A stretch of DNA of 47,441 bases, taken from the NCBI GenBank assembly GCA_016463095.1, contig JAEMSA010000005.1, forward strand, positions 1 to 47,441, read 5' to 3'. Of this stretch, positions 21,743-30,616 are shown piece after piece (position 1 is the stretch's first letter; each line of letters opens with the position of its first letter). The stretch comes from Candidatus Nanopelagicales bacterium (GTDB lineage: Bacteria; Actinomycetota; Actinomycetes; S36-B12; UBA5976). The translations under genes were made by a program, and so were the position numbers. Under the pieces are notes generated by a model. It was not told the origin of the DNA. It searched no databases and worked only from the letters and a program-made list of their open reading frames with translations.

Positions 21743-22797
21743 CGTGATACCTCCTTACCTGTGTTCTTGTCATAAACTTTTTCACGTTTCTTTCTGGGAA
21801 TTATGCCGTCAGGTCGTATGTTCATCATGACAACCATTAGTAAACCGAAGAATAAAATACGAGTGTCAGATAAAAATCTCAATTTTTCTGGGAAATACCC
21901 AAGTAAGGCTGCGCCAAATGCTACGCCCCATAGATTTCCCATTCCACCAAATACCACGCAAGCAAGAATCATGATGGAAACGTTTAGGTCGAATAATTCA
22001 GGAACAATTGAAGTTACTTGTGATGCATAAACAGCACCTGCACCTCCACCGATTGCACCACCTAATACGAAAGCCCAAAGTTTATATTTAGTTGTCGCAA
22101 TTCCCATAAATTCAGCAACGTCTTCATCTTCTCTAATTGCTTCCCATGCTCTTCCGGGACGACGTTTTATTAAACGCATGTATGCCCAAATCACAAGCAA
22201 AGTCAAAGTTAAAACTAACCAATAATACGGACGAGGATCATCCACTAAGAACTCAACGCCGAAAATACTTGGTGGTGCAGGAATTCCAGCAAGTCCTGCT
22301 GCTCCTCCTGTGAAATTTACGTTGATAGCCACAATTCGAACGATTTCACCAAAACCTAAAGTAATGATTGCCAAATAATCTCCACGAAGTCTTAAAGCTG
22401 GAAGACCTAGTAATACTCCGGCAAACATGGCAAAAGCCATACCCAAAACAACGTTAATCCAGAAGTTGAAACCAAAACTAAGTCCCAAGATCGCATGTGT
22501 ATATGCACCGATTGCAAAAAAAGCTACATAACCTAAATCAAGAATTCCACTCTTTCCAACCACAATATTTAAACCAATTGCCATCAGTACATACATGCCC
22601 ATTGGATAGAACAAAACTGAGGAGAAATCTGATTCTGTTGTTCCAAAGACCGGGTTATCTAAGAAAGGCAGAATGTAAAAGAATGCGATTAATAAAACAC
22701 GGAAGATAATTCTTTGGTTCCTAGTGGTTCCTTCCCACCAGTCACCAAATTTATCGCGCAAATTGAATTTTGGTATTGAAATTTTTGATGTACTCAT
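21739..22797 (-). CDS. livM: Branched-chain amino acid ABC transporter permease LivM
   Basis: LNIVVGKSGILDLGYVAFFAIGAY..LRGDYLAIITLGFGEIVRI..GG(M)GNLWG motifs. Confidence 0.93.
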   Translation of the reverse strand: MSTSKISIPKFNLRDKFGDWWEGTTRNQRIIFRVLLIAFFYILPFLDNPVFGTTESDFSSVLFYPMGMYVLMAIGLNIVVGKSGILDLGYVAFFAIGAYTHAILGLSFGFNFWINVVLGMAFAMFAGVLLGLPALRLRGDYLAIITLGFGEIVRIVAINVNFTGGAAGLAGIPAPPSIFGVEFLVDDPRPYYWLVLTLTLLVIWAYMRLIKRRPGRAWEAIREDEDVAEFMGIATTKYKLWAFVLGGAIGGGAGAVYASQVTSIVPELFDLNVSIMILACVVFGGMGNLWGVAFGAALLGYFPEKLRFLSDTRILFFGLLMVVMMNIRPDGIIPRKKREKVYDKNTGKEVSR

Positions 22798-23744
22798 ACT
22801 CGAGCCCTTTGTATTGCCTCACCAAATAATCCAGTTGGTTTGAACAAAAGCACCAAAACCAAAATTAAAAATGTCACAACATCTCTCCAGTTATAACCAA
22901 GAATGGCTGAAGAGAATTGTTGGATCAAACCTAAAGCAAACGAACCAGCTAAAGCGCCACGAATATTTCCAATACCGCCCAGAACTGCTGCAGTGAATGC
23001 AGATATTCCTAGTAGGAATCCAACGTTAAATTTTGTGGCTTCATAAAACAACATATAAAAGGCGGAGGCAACTCCTGCTAGAACTCCTCCTATTAAGAAA
23101 GTGAAGGCAATAACTTTATCAACATCTACACCCATCAGCACTGCAGTTTTCTCATCTTGTGAAACTGCTCTAATTCCTCTGCCAAGTCTTGTTCCTTGAA
23201 TGATCCGATCAAGTGCAAACATCAAACCGAAGGCACCTATCAACACAACTAATTTGTCTGCAGTGACATATGCGCTGCTTACTTCAAAAAGTGAGTTCTT
23301 ATCCAATAATCTTGGGAAATCCCAATCCTTTGAATCAGTTAATAATCTAAAAAGTTCCACTAAGAAAAATGAGGCACCAATTGCTGATATCAGTGAAGAA
23401 AGTCTGTTAGCACCTTTTCTTCTCAATCTTCTGTAAGCAACTACTTCCAAAAGCATTGCAGCTGAACCTGAAGCTACTGCTGCAACAACGGTGATCAATA
23501 TAAATGTTACTAGAAAAAGTCCAATACCAATTGGTTCTTCATAACCGGTGTAACCAAGCAGCATGGTCACGCCTAAACAGGCAAATGTGCCAAGCATGAA
23601 TATTTCTGAGTGTGCAAAGTTAATTAAACGAAGTACGCCATAAACAAGTGTGTAACCAAGAGCAACTAGTGCATAAATTGCACCTACAACAATTCCATCT
23701 AGAAATAGTGAAGCGAATTCGCTTACGACTATCGAAAAATCCAC
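22794..23744 (-). CDS. livH: Branched-chain amino acid ABC transporter permease LivH
   Basis: GIVVGAIYALVALGYTLVYGVLRLINFAHSEIFMLG..GGIGNIRGA. Confidence 0.93.
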   Translation of the reverse strand: MDFSIVVSEFASLFLDGIVVGAIYALVALGYTLVYGVLRLINFAHSEIFMLGTFACLGVTMLLGYTGYEEPIGIGLFLVTFILITVVAAVASGSAAMLLEVVAYRRLRRKGANRLSSLISAIGASFFLVELFRLLTDSKDWDFPRLLDKNSLFEVSSAYVTADKLVVLIGAFGLMFALDRIIQGTRLGRGIRAVSQDEKTAVLMGVDVDKVIAFTFLIGGVLAGVASAFYMLFYEATKFNVGFLLGISAFTAAVLGGIGNIRGALAGSFALGLIQQFSSAILGYNWRDVVTFLILVLVLLFKPTGLFGEAIQRARV

Positions 23745-23766
23745 TAAAGCTCCCTAGATATTGATG

Positions 23767-23795
23767 AGGGTGAGGTACTTAATGTACCTCACCCT
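23767..23795 (-). promoter_or_regulatory. Perfect 12-bp stem hairpin in livK-livH intercistronic region (putative 3'-stabiliser/attenuator)
   Basis: AGGGTGAGGTAC (23767-23778) / GTACCTCACCCT (23784-23795), 5-nt loop, no adjacent U-tract on the minus strand. Confidence 0.75.
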
Positions 23796-23813
23796 ACAAC
23801 TTTAAATACGTAA

Positions 23814-24950
23814 TTACTTAATTGCTCCTACGTATTCGATCTTGCCATTTTTGACGATGAATTCGTTCATCACCTTAGTGGCTGGTTCACCTGCAGCGTC
23901 GAATTTTAGAGTTTGACCAACACCCTTGTATGAGGTTTTGTTGATGTAATCCAAAATTGCTAGACGATCGGTTTTACCTGCTTTAACTGCTGCAAGGAAG
24001 AATCCTGCTGCGTTATATGCCTCAAGGGTGTAAACCGCTGGAGCAACGCCGAATTCTTTCTTGTAGATAGCTGTAAGTTTCTTGTCTGCACGTTCCATAG
24101 GAATGTATGGAGCGGTCATAGAAGTTCCTTCAGCATTTTTCTTAGCCAACTTGATGTATTCGTTGTCTAATACTCCGTCGCCAGCAATGAACTTAACGTT
24201 CTTTGTAGCAGCGTTGTCGCGAAGTTGCTTCACAAATTTAGCAGCTTCTGGGTAGTAACCACCGTAAAATACAGTGTTTGCACCAGACTTTTTAACCTTT
24301 GCAACTACTGAAGAAAAGTTTGTTGTTCCTTCAGTTACAGAGTCAGATCCAACTTGGCTAGCTTTTGCAAGTTTTTTCTTAACTGTTGTTGCTAGATCTT
24401 TACCGTAAGTTGTTTGGTCATCAACGATAAATACTTTCGCATCTGGTTGATTTCCTGCCAACTTAGCAAGTGCTGGACCTTGTACGTCATCATTTGCTAC
24501 TACACGGTGGAATACGTCGCCACCAACTGTAGGCAAAGTTGCGTTTGTTGCAGATGGAGAAATCACTGGAACAGCTGCCTTTAGGTAAATAGGCAATGCT
24601 GCACGAGTTTCACCTGAGTACATACCGCCAACTACACCGATAACACACTGGTTGTTAACGGTTGCTAATGCAAGAGCTGGAGATTGTGCAGGATCTGCTT
24701 GTGTATCGATAAAACCTGGTTCAACTTTTGGAGATGATCCACGCTTTTCGTTGTATTGCAATACTGCAAGTTTGAAACCTTGGTATTCACCAATACCGGT
24801 TTGAGCGGCTGGGCCGGTCAAAGCGCCTTGGAATACCAATTTCAAATCACCGGAGCAACCAACTGGTGCTGCTTGTGCAGGTGCAACGAAAGTTGCAAAT
24901 GCAACAGCCACAGAAGCTGCAACGCCGATAGTTTTTTTAACTAATGACAT
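23814..24950 (-). CDS. livK: Branched-chain amino acid ABC transporter substrate-binding protein
   Basis: [27 protein letters not shown] signal peptide then periplasmic binding protein; AAGAGGAG Shine-Dalgarno just upstream of 24950. ORF track start 25148 is an upstream extension. Confidence 0.92.
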   Translation of the reverse strand: MSLVKKTIGVAASVAVAFATFVAPAQAAPVGCSGDLKLVFQGALTGPAAQTGIGEYQGFKLAVLQYNEKRGSSPKVEPGFIDTQADPAQSPALALATVNNQCVIGVVGGMYSGETRAALPIYLKAAVPVISPSATNATLPTVGGDVFHRVVANDDVQGPALAKLAGNQPDAKVFIVDDQTTYGKDLATTVKKKLAKASQVGSDSVTEGTTNFSSVVAKVKKSGANTVFYGGYYPEAAKFVKQLRDNAATKNVKFIAGDGVLDNEYIKLAKKNAEGTSMTAPYIPMERADKKLTAIYKKEFGVAPAVYTLEAYNAAGFFLAAVKAGKTDRLAILDYINKTSYKGVGQTLKFDAAGEPATKVMNEFIVKNGKIEYVGAIK

Positions 24951-25034
24951 TACTCCTCTTTCTATTTCCCTAGGGCACAGAATTTCCAAGACCAAAGCCT
25001 CAGCCATTCCGTGTGTGAATTGACAATACCTGAA

Positions 25035-25051
25035 GTTCACCTTTTGTTCAC
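25035..25051 (+). promoter_or_regulatory. Direct repeat GTTCAC-N5-GTTCAC (11-bp phasing), candidate PhoP/OmpR-family response regulator box
   Basis: GTTCAC at 25035-25040 and 25046-25051 in the divergent livK/upp intergenic region. Confidence 0.45.
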
Positions 25052-25057
25052 TTCGAG

Positions 25058-25073
25058 TGTGACCCCCTGCACA
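25058..25073 (+). promoter_or_regulatory. Candidate CRP/GlxR-family site TGTGA-N6-GCACA
   Basis: TGTGACCCCCTGCACA; one mismatch from TGTGA-N6-TCACA, in the livK/upp intergenic region. Confidence 0.4.
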
Positions 25074-25124
25074 ATTACCGTCATTTCCCCCACAAAAGGC
25101 TGCTATATAGATAGTCTCGGAGTC

Positions 25125-25763
25125 ATGAAAACCCTGATCATCGATCACCCCCTGGTCTCAGCCAAGTTGACCACCCTAAGAGACAAAAATACGGACACTC
25201 CAACCTTTAGAAAACTTGTTGAAGAATTAGTGACACTTCTTTCTTACGAAGCAACTAGACATTTAATTGTGAAAGAAACAGAAGTTGAAACACCAATCAC
25301 AAAAACTAAAGGTTATGTAATAGCAAAGCCTAAACCACTTGTTGTACCAATTTTAAGAGCAGGATTGGGAATGCTTGATGGCATGATGCGCATCCTTCCC
25401 AATGCCGAAGTTGGCTTCTTGGGAATGGTTAGAAATGAAAAAACTTTACAACCATCAACTTATGCGGAACGAATTCCAAAAGAAATTAACAACCGCCAAG
25501 TATTTGTGCTTGATCCCATGCTGGCAACAGGTGGAACACTGGTCGCTGCAATCAAGCTACTTATTGATCGTGGGGCCAAAGATGTGGTGGCAATCTGTTT
25601 ACTGGCAGCACCAGAAGGTTTAAAAAAAGTTGAATCAGCATTTGGCAATGAAGTAAATGTCACCATTGTTTGTGCCGGTCTTGATGAAAAACTTAACGAA
25701 GTTGGTTACATCGTTCCTGGTTTGGGCGATGCTGGCGATCGTTTATACGGCACGGCCGATTAG
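25125..25763 (+). CDS. upp: Uracil phosphoribosyltransferase (start [14 protein letters not shown] track extends upstream to 25011)
   Basis: [64 protein letters not shown]. Confidence 0.97.
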   Translation: MKTLIIDHPLVSAKLTTLRDKNTDTPTFRKLVEELVTLLSYEATRHLIVKETEVETPITKTKGYVIAKPKPLVVPILRAGLGMLDGMMRILPNAEVGFLGMVRNEKTLQPSTYAERIPKEINNRQVFVLDPMLATGGTLVAAIKLLIDRGAKDVVAICLLAAPEGLKKVESAFGNEVNVTIVCAGLDEKLNEVGYIVPGLGDAGDRLYGTAD

Positions 25764-26341
25764 TTCTTTTCGAACTCATCCATAACTAATTGAGCAACAT
25801 CTGTCATAGATCTTCTTTTATCCATTGCAGTTTTTTGCATCCATTTGAACGCTTCGGGCTCAGTGATACTTAAGTTCTTCATTAAAATTCCTTTAGCTTT
25901 CTCTATCATTTTTCGTGCTTTCAATTGTTCTTGTAAGTCAGTAACTTCAGCATCTAGTTGCTTTATTTCTTGGAATCTGGACACAGCTAGTTCAATAGCG
26001 GGCATCAAATCATCAATTGTGAAAGGTTTTGTTAGATAGGCCATAGCACCAGCATCGCGGGCTCGCTCCACTAAATCTTTTTGCGAAAAAGCAGTCAAAA
26101 TAACTACCGGTGCAATTCTTTGATTCGCAATTCTTTCGGCAGCACTAATGCCATCTAACTTAGGCATTTTGACATCCATCACCACAAGATCAGGTTTTTC
26201 TTTTTCAGTAATTTCTATTGCTGCTTCCCCATCACCTGCTTGCCCAACAACCTCATAGCCAGCTTCGGTCAACATTTCAACTAAATCAAGACGAATCAAT
26301 GCTTCATCCTCGGCGACAACAACTCTTAATGATGGCTTCAT
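25760..26341 (-). CDS. pdtaR: Response regulator with C-terminal ANTAR RNA-binding domain (PdtaR-like)
   Basis: Receiver [39 protein letters not shown]-terminal [43 protein letters not shown] = ANTAR. Confidence 0.92.
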   Translation of the reverse strand: MKPSLRVVVAEDEALIRLDLVEMLTEAGYEVVGQAGDGEAAIEITEKEKPDLVVMDVKMPKLDGISAAERIANQRIAPVVILTAFSQKDLVERARDAGAMAYLTKPFTIDDLMPAIELAVSRFQEIKQLDAEVTDLQEQLKARKMIEKAKGILMKNLSITEPEAFKWMQKTAMDKRRSMTDVAQLVMDEFEKN

Positions 26342-26425
26342 ATGTGTTCAATAGCCTAGGCGAACTAGGAATCTATCTTTTAAGTGTCGTAGAGTTAAGA
26401 ACGCAATATTGAAAAATTGGCTTTG

Positions 26426-26499
26426 GCCCCGGTAGCCCAACTGGCAGAGGCATACGACTCAAACTCGTACCAGCGTGAGTTCGAATCTCACCCGGGGCA
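26426..26499 (+). tRNA. tRNA with CAA anticodon (nominal tRNA-Leu) but short class-I variable loop
   Basis: Cloverleaf by eye: acceptor GCCCCGG/CCGGGGC, anticodon stem TACGA/TCGTA with loop CTCAAAC, variable loop CCAGC, T-arm GTGAG-TTCGAAT-CTCAC, A73; CCA not encoded. Confidence 0.9.
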
Positions 26500-26505
26500 C
26501 AAGAT

Positions 26506-26895
26506 TTAGATTTTTTTACTTATGGTTCCTAATGTTCCGTTTACAAATGCTGATGATTCGGCTGTACTCAAGGACTCAGCTAAAGAAACTGCTTCGCTGA
26601 TGACCACATTGGTGGGAACATCTTTTTGATAAAGCAATTCATAAACAGCGATTCTTAAGATATTTCTATCAACTCTTGGAATTCGATCAAAAGTCCAATT
26701 CTGCAGTGAAGTGGAAATCATCTCATCTATTTGAACCTGGTTTTCTTTAATACCTTTGATCAAATCTTGCGAATAATTTGTCACTTCTTGATCTGTTTCA
26801 TCATTGGTATTTGTGGCAGGAATTGAAATACCTTTTAGATCTGCTTCGAAGATTGTGTCGAGAGCACGTTTACGAGCTTTACTGCGTGCGCTCAA
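26506..26895 (-). CDS. nusB: Transcription antitermination factor NusB
   Basis: SARSKARKRALDTIFEADLKG..NWTFDRIPRVDRNILRIAVYELLYQKDVPTNVVISEAVSLAE. Confidence 0.96.
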   Translation of the reverse strand: MSARSKARKRALDTIFEADLKGISIPATNTNDETDQEVTNYSQDLIKGIKENQVQIDEMISTSLQNWTFDRIPRVDRNILRIAVYELLYQKDVPTNVVISEAVSLAESLSTAESSAFVNGTLGTISKKI

Positions 26896-26915
26896 TTTGG
26901 TTACCTAATTATCTT

Positions 26916-27473
26916 TTAAGCGCGACCAAGATAAGAACCATCGCGAGTGTCAACTCGGACCTTCTCACCTTGATTAATAAATAGTGGCACTTGAATTTCG
27001 AAACCTGTTTCTAATCTGGCCGACTTTGATCCAGCATTTGATCTATCACCTTGTAAACCAGGTTCGGTGTATTCGATTGTTAATTCCACGTTTGCTGGCA
27101 TTTCAATGTATAGCGGGTTACCTTCATACATCGCCACCATAAGTTCTTGGTTTTCTAACATGTAATTAGAAGCTTCCCCAACAGTGGTGTTACTTATTGT
27201 GATTTGGTCGTAATTGGTGGTATCCATAAATACCCAATCTTCGCCATCTTTGTAGAGATATTGCATATCTCTCTTATCAACTTGTGCTGTTTCAATTTTT
27301 ACTCCAGCATTGAAAGTTCTGTCTACTACTTTGCCGCTCATTACATTTTTTAATTTAGTGCGAACAAAAGCCCCACCTTTACCAGGTTTTACGTGTTGGA
27401 AATCAATAATGTTCCATAGTTGTCCGTCAATGTTTAAAACCATGCCATTTTTTAGTTCATTCGTTGATGCCAC
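26916..27473 (-). CDS. efp: Elongation factor P
   Basis: [47 protein letters not shown]. Confidence 0.97.
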   Translation of the reverse strand: MASTNELKNGMVLNIDGQLWNIIDFQHVKPGKGGAFVRTKLKNVMSGKVVDRTFNAGVKIETAQVDKRDMQYLYKDGEDWVFMDTTNYDQITISNTTVGEASNYMLENQELMVAMYEGNPLYIEMPANVELTIEYTEPGLQGDRSNAGSKSARLETGFEIQVPLFINQGEKVRVDTRDGSYLGRA

Positions 27474-27506
27474 TTAATTACTCTCCTATTTAATATTTTC
27501 TAGCAT

Positions 27507-28589
27507 TTAAGCCACACAAATAATTTCGTGGGAACCTGTGGTTAACACTTCTGCATCACCCTCACTGACTAAGCACGTATCTTCGATACGAACTCCACCT
27601 TTACCTGGTAAGTAAATTCCAGGTTCAACAGTGATGCAACTTCCTGTCGAAAGTTTAGTCTTAACACCTTTGGCTATGAACACAGGTTCATGAATTTCTA
27701 AACCAACACCATGACCTGTGCTGTGCACAAAAAAGTCCCCATAATCTGCATCTCTGATAACTTTTCGAGAAGCTTCATCAACATCCTCCGCGACTGCACC
27801 GGTGACAAGTTTTTTTCTTCCAGCAGCTTGTGATTCCATGACTAGGTTGTAAATATCTTTTTGCCAATCAGCACATGAACCAATGAATATTGTTCTAGTC
27901 ATATCGGCGTGATAACCATTTAGTAACGCACCACAATCAATGGTGATCATGTCACCTTTTTCAATAATTCTTTTGGAAGGTTCATGATGAGGGGTGGCAC
28001 TGTTTACTCCACTAGCCACAATTGAGGCGAAAGCTAAACCGTCAGCTCCACGTTTCAAGAAGCCATCTTGTAATAGATTTGAGATTTGTTTCTCGTTCAT
28101 TCCAGGTCTTAGATCATTGATTAAAAACCACAAGGTTTCTGCAGTAATAGCACAGGCTTTTCTAATTTGGGCTATTTCATATTCATCTTTTATGCTTCGA
28201 AGTGGTGTTAAAACGTTCTTCATTTTTATTAATTCAAATTTACCTTCATCAGCGATAGCTTCGCCTTGGGAAATGTTCATCAAAAGTGGATCGACTGCTA
28301 TTTGCTTAACTGACTTATCTTGCAAACGCTTATGAATCAATTTAATAAATTCGCCATTTATTTCAATCTCGATATCAGGTGATTCATCTTTAGCTCTTTG
28401 GGTGTAGCGCGAGTCAGTTAAAAGTAAGTCAACGTCTACTTCTTCACCAATTACTAGGGCTGCATTACTGCCTGAAAAACCTGACAAATACCGAATGCTT
28501 ATGGGATCTAAAAAAACTGCTGACTGGGCATTGTTGGCAAGAATTTTTCGAAGTGAATCTCTTCGTTTGAGGTAATCAACCATGATCAC
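27507..28589 (-). CDS. Xaa-Pro aminopeptidase/dipeptidase (M24 family, PepP/PepQ-like)
   Basis: ITIDCGALLNGYHADMTRTIFIG..HSTGHGVGLEIHE..ITVEPGIYLPGKGGVRIED metal-binding motifs. Confidence 0.93.
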   Translation of the reverse strand: MIMVDYLKRRDSLRKILANNAQSAVFLDPISIRYLSGFSGSNAALVIGEEVDVDLLLTDSRYTQRAKDESPDIEIEINGEFIKLIHKRLQDKSVKQIAVDPLLMNISQGEAIADEGKFELIKMKNVLTPLRSIKDEYEIAQIRKACAITAETLWFLINDLRPGMNEKQISNLLQDGFLKRGADGLAFASIVASGVNSATPHHEPSKRIIEKGDMITIDCGALLNGYHADMTRTIFIGSCADWQKDIYNLVMESQAAGRKKLVTGAVAEDVDEASRKVIRDADYGDFFVHSTGHGVGLEIHEPVFIAKGVKTKLSTGSCITVEPGIYLPGKGGVRIEDTCLVSEGDAEVLTTGSHEIICVA

Positions 28590-29023
28590 TATTTAACCAA
28601 CTTTTTAAGTGCAGTTAGAGCTAAACGATAACTATCAATTCCAAATCCTGCAATTGCCCCATCAGCAACACCAGCCAGCACACTAAAATGTCTGAACTCT
28701 TCTCTGGCTTGTGGATTGGAAATGTGAACTTCAATTAGGGGTGCTGTGTGCATCGCGGCCGCATCTCTCATGGCGTAACTGTAATGAGTGAAGGCGGCAG
28801 GATTAATTACCACAGGAATTTTTTGATCTGCAGCTTCATGCAACCATTTAATAATGGTTGCTTCGTCATCTGTTTGACGAAAATCGATATCAAAATCTTG
28901 GGTTTTTCCAAATTCCAAACAGGCATTCTTTAAATCTTCAAAAGTATCGGAACCGTAAACTTCTGGTTCTCTAGTACCTAATCTTTGTAAGTTTGGGCCA
29001 TTAAGTATCAAAACCTTGATCAT
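28589..29023 (-). CDS. aroQ: 3-dehydroquinate dehydratase type II
   Basis: ILNGPNLQRLGTREPEVYGS..INPAAFTHYSYAMRDA..EVHISNP. Confidence 0.96.
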   Translation of the reverse strand: MIKVLILNGPNLQRLGTREPEVYGSDTFEDLKNACLEFGKTQDFDIDFRQTDDEATIIKWLHEAADQKIPVVINPAAFTHYSYAMRDAAAMHTAPLIEVHISNPQAREEFRHFSVLAGVADGAIAGFGIDSYRLALTALKKLVK

Positions 29024-30105
29024 TTAGACACCTTCTCCCAAGCTTGGTTCAATATTTTAAAACTAGGATTTTCTAACCTTGCTGGTTGAGCAATATCTTC
29101 TAGTATCACAAATCTTAATGTTGCTCCACGACTTTTCTTATCAAGAGCCATGATTTCAATTAACTTCTTAAAGTTACCAAACTTGTAACTTGTGGGCAGT
29201 CCCACTAATTTCAAGATATCTCTATGGCGCTGCACAACTTCTGGCGCTAATTTTCCATCAGCTAAAGCTAGTTCTGCCGCAAAAACCATACCCACAGAGA
29301 CTGCATCACCATGCCTCCATTTATATTTCTCATTTTTTTCAATTGCATGGGCCAAGGTATGACCATAATTAAGGATTTCTCGTCCTGTTTTAGAACTGGA
29401 AGTTTCTTTGAAATCTTTTGCCACTGTGTCAGCTTTTACTTGAATAGATCGGGTGACTAGTTCTGGTATTTCTACCCCATCATATTTCTTACATTCTTGA
29501 GGATAGTTTTCAATAATATGTAAAATTCTTTCATCAGCAATAAATCCGCATTTGACAACTTCTGCCATGCCAGTTGTGAAGTCGTGTTTATTAAGAGACT
29601 TCAAATTATCAAGATCAACAATTACTTGAATAGGGTTATGAAAGGCACCAACTAGATTTTTTCCAGATGCAGTATTTATGCCAGTTTTTCCACCGACAGC
29701 AGCATCAACCATGCCCAGTAATGTTGTTGGAATCGAAATAAAATCTATTCCTCTTAACCAGGTAGCAGCCACGAAGCCTGCTAAGTCAGTGGTAGCTCCG
29801 CCACCTATAGCAACAACTAGGTCTGAACGAGTGAATTTACTTTTACCTAATTTGTTCCAACAATTTCCTATAACATCGATGTTTTTAGCAATTTCAGAAT
29901 TAGGTACCTTAATTTCGGTTACTACAAAGCCCATTTTTGTGATTAGTTTAGTTACTTTTTTGGCAATTTTTTCTACATGACTTGTATAGATAATTGCTAC
30001 TTGATTGACTGTTTCATTAACTTTGATTGTGTCCAAAATGTCATTGCCAATAATTACTTCATAATTAGGTTGGGCATTAACCGTGATGGTTTTATGAATT
30101 CCCAC
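29020..30105 (-). CDS. aroB: 3-dehydroquinate synthase (GTG start)
   Basis: VAIGGGATTDLAGFVAATWLRGI, PTTLLGMVDAAVGGKTGIN, GHTLAHAIE, RHGDAVSVGM. Confidence 0.97.
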   Translation of the reverse strand: MGIHKTITVNAQPNYEVIIGNDILDTIKVNETVNQVAIIYTSHVEKIAKKVTKLITKMGFVVTEIKVPNSEIAKNIDVIGNCWNKLGKSKFTRSDLVVAIGGGATTDLAGFVAATWLRGIDFISIPTTLLGMVDAAVGGKTGINTASGKNLVGAFHNPIQVIVDLDNLKSLNKHDFTTGMAEVVKCGFIADERILHIIENYPQECKKYDGVEIPELVTRSIQVKADTVAKDFKETSSSKTGREILNYGHTLAHAIEKNEKYKWRHGDAVSVGMVFAAELALADGKLAPEVVQRHRDILKLVGLPTSYKFGNFKKLIEIMALDKKSRGATLRFVILEDIAQPARLENPSFKILNQAWEKVSK

Positions 30106-30614
30106 TAATTAGCCTCACTTGTTTTCAAAATTACTTCTTGGACTACTTCTTCAATACTTTTTCCTGAAGTGTCTATTTCCCAGTCTGCCACTTCTTCATA
30201 TAAAGGTGTTCTTTCTTCAAGTAGTTTCACCAAAGTAGATCTAACATTTCCCATTAAAACTGGTCGAGACAGTCCTAAACCGACTCTGGATGAAGCATCA
30301 CCTGGTGAAACTTTCAACCAAACCACTGGAGCAATAGCTAAAGCCAGGCGAGTTGTTTCATCAAGCACTGAGCCGCCCCCTAATGACAAAACTCCTTGAA
30401 ATGAATTGAGTAATTCGTTTATTTTGTTTCTTTCTAATTGACGAAAATATGATTCACCTTTTTGCACAAAAATCTCAGAAATGGTTATTTTTTCATCCAT
30501 TTCAATTTCATGATCAACATCGATGAAATCAGCTTCTAAGTTTTTAGCAACAATTTTTCCGATAGTTGTCTTCCCTGATCCGGGAGCACCCACGAAAATT
30601 AAACGTGGTGACAT
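30105..30614 (-). CDS. aroK: Shikimate kinase
   Basis: IFVGAPGSGKTTIGKIVAKNL..DVDHEIE..LSLGGGSVL. Confidence 0.95.
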   Translation of the reverse strand: MSPRLIFVGAPGSGKTTIGKIVAKNLEADFIDVDHEIEMDEKITISEIFVQKGESYFRQLERNKINELLNSFQGVLSLGGGSVLDETTRLALAIAPVVWLKVSPGDASSRVGLGLSRPVLMGNVRSTLVKLLEERTPLYEEVADWEIDTSGKSIEEVVQEVILKTSEAN

Positions 30615-30616
30615 GT

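Noticed and set aside
25011-25124. N-terminal extension of upp
   Set aside because: Conserved upp N-terminus starts at [11 protein letters not shown] (25125); the upstream part is divergent promoter DNA.
24951-25148. N-terminal extension of the livK ORF (67 aa codons before MSLVKK)
   Set aside because: Not signal-peptide-like; a strong AAGAGGAG Shine-Dalgarno precedes 24950, so the extension is intergenic sequence that happens to be open.
25761-25776. AGTTC-TTTTC-GAACT mini-hairpin at the upp/pdtaR junction as a bidirectional terminator
   Set aside because: Only 5 bp stem, lies in pdtaR coding sequence, no U-tract; insufficient to call.
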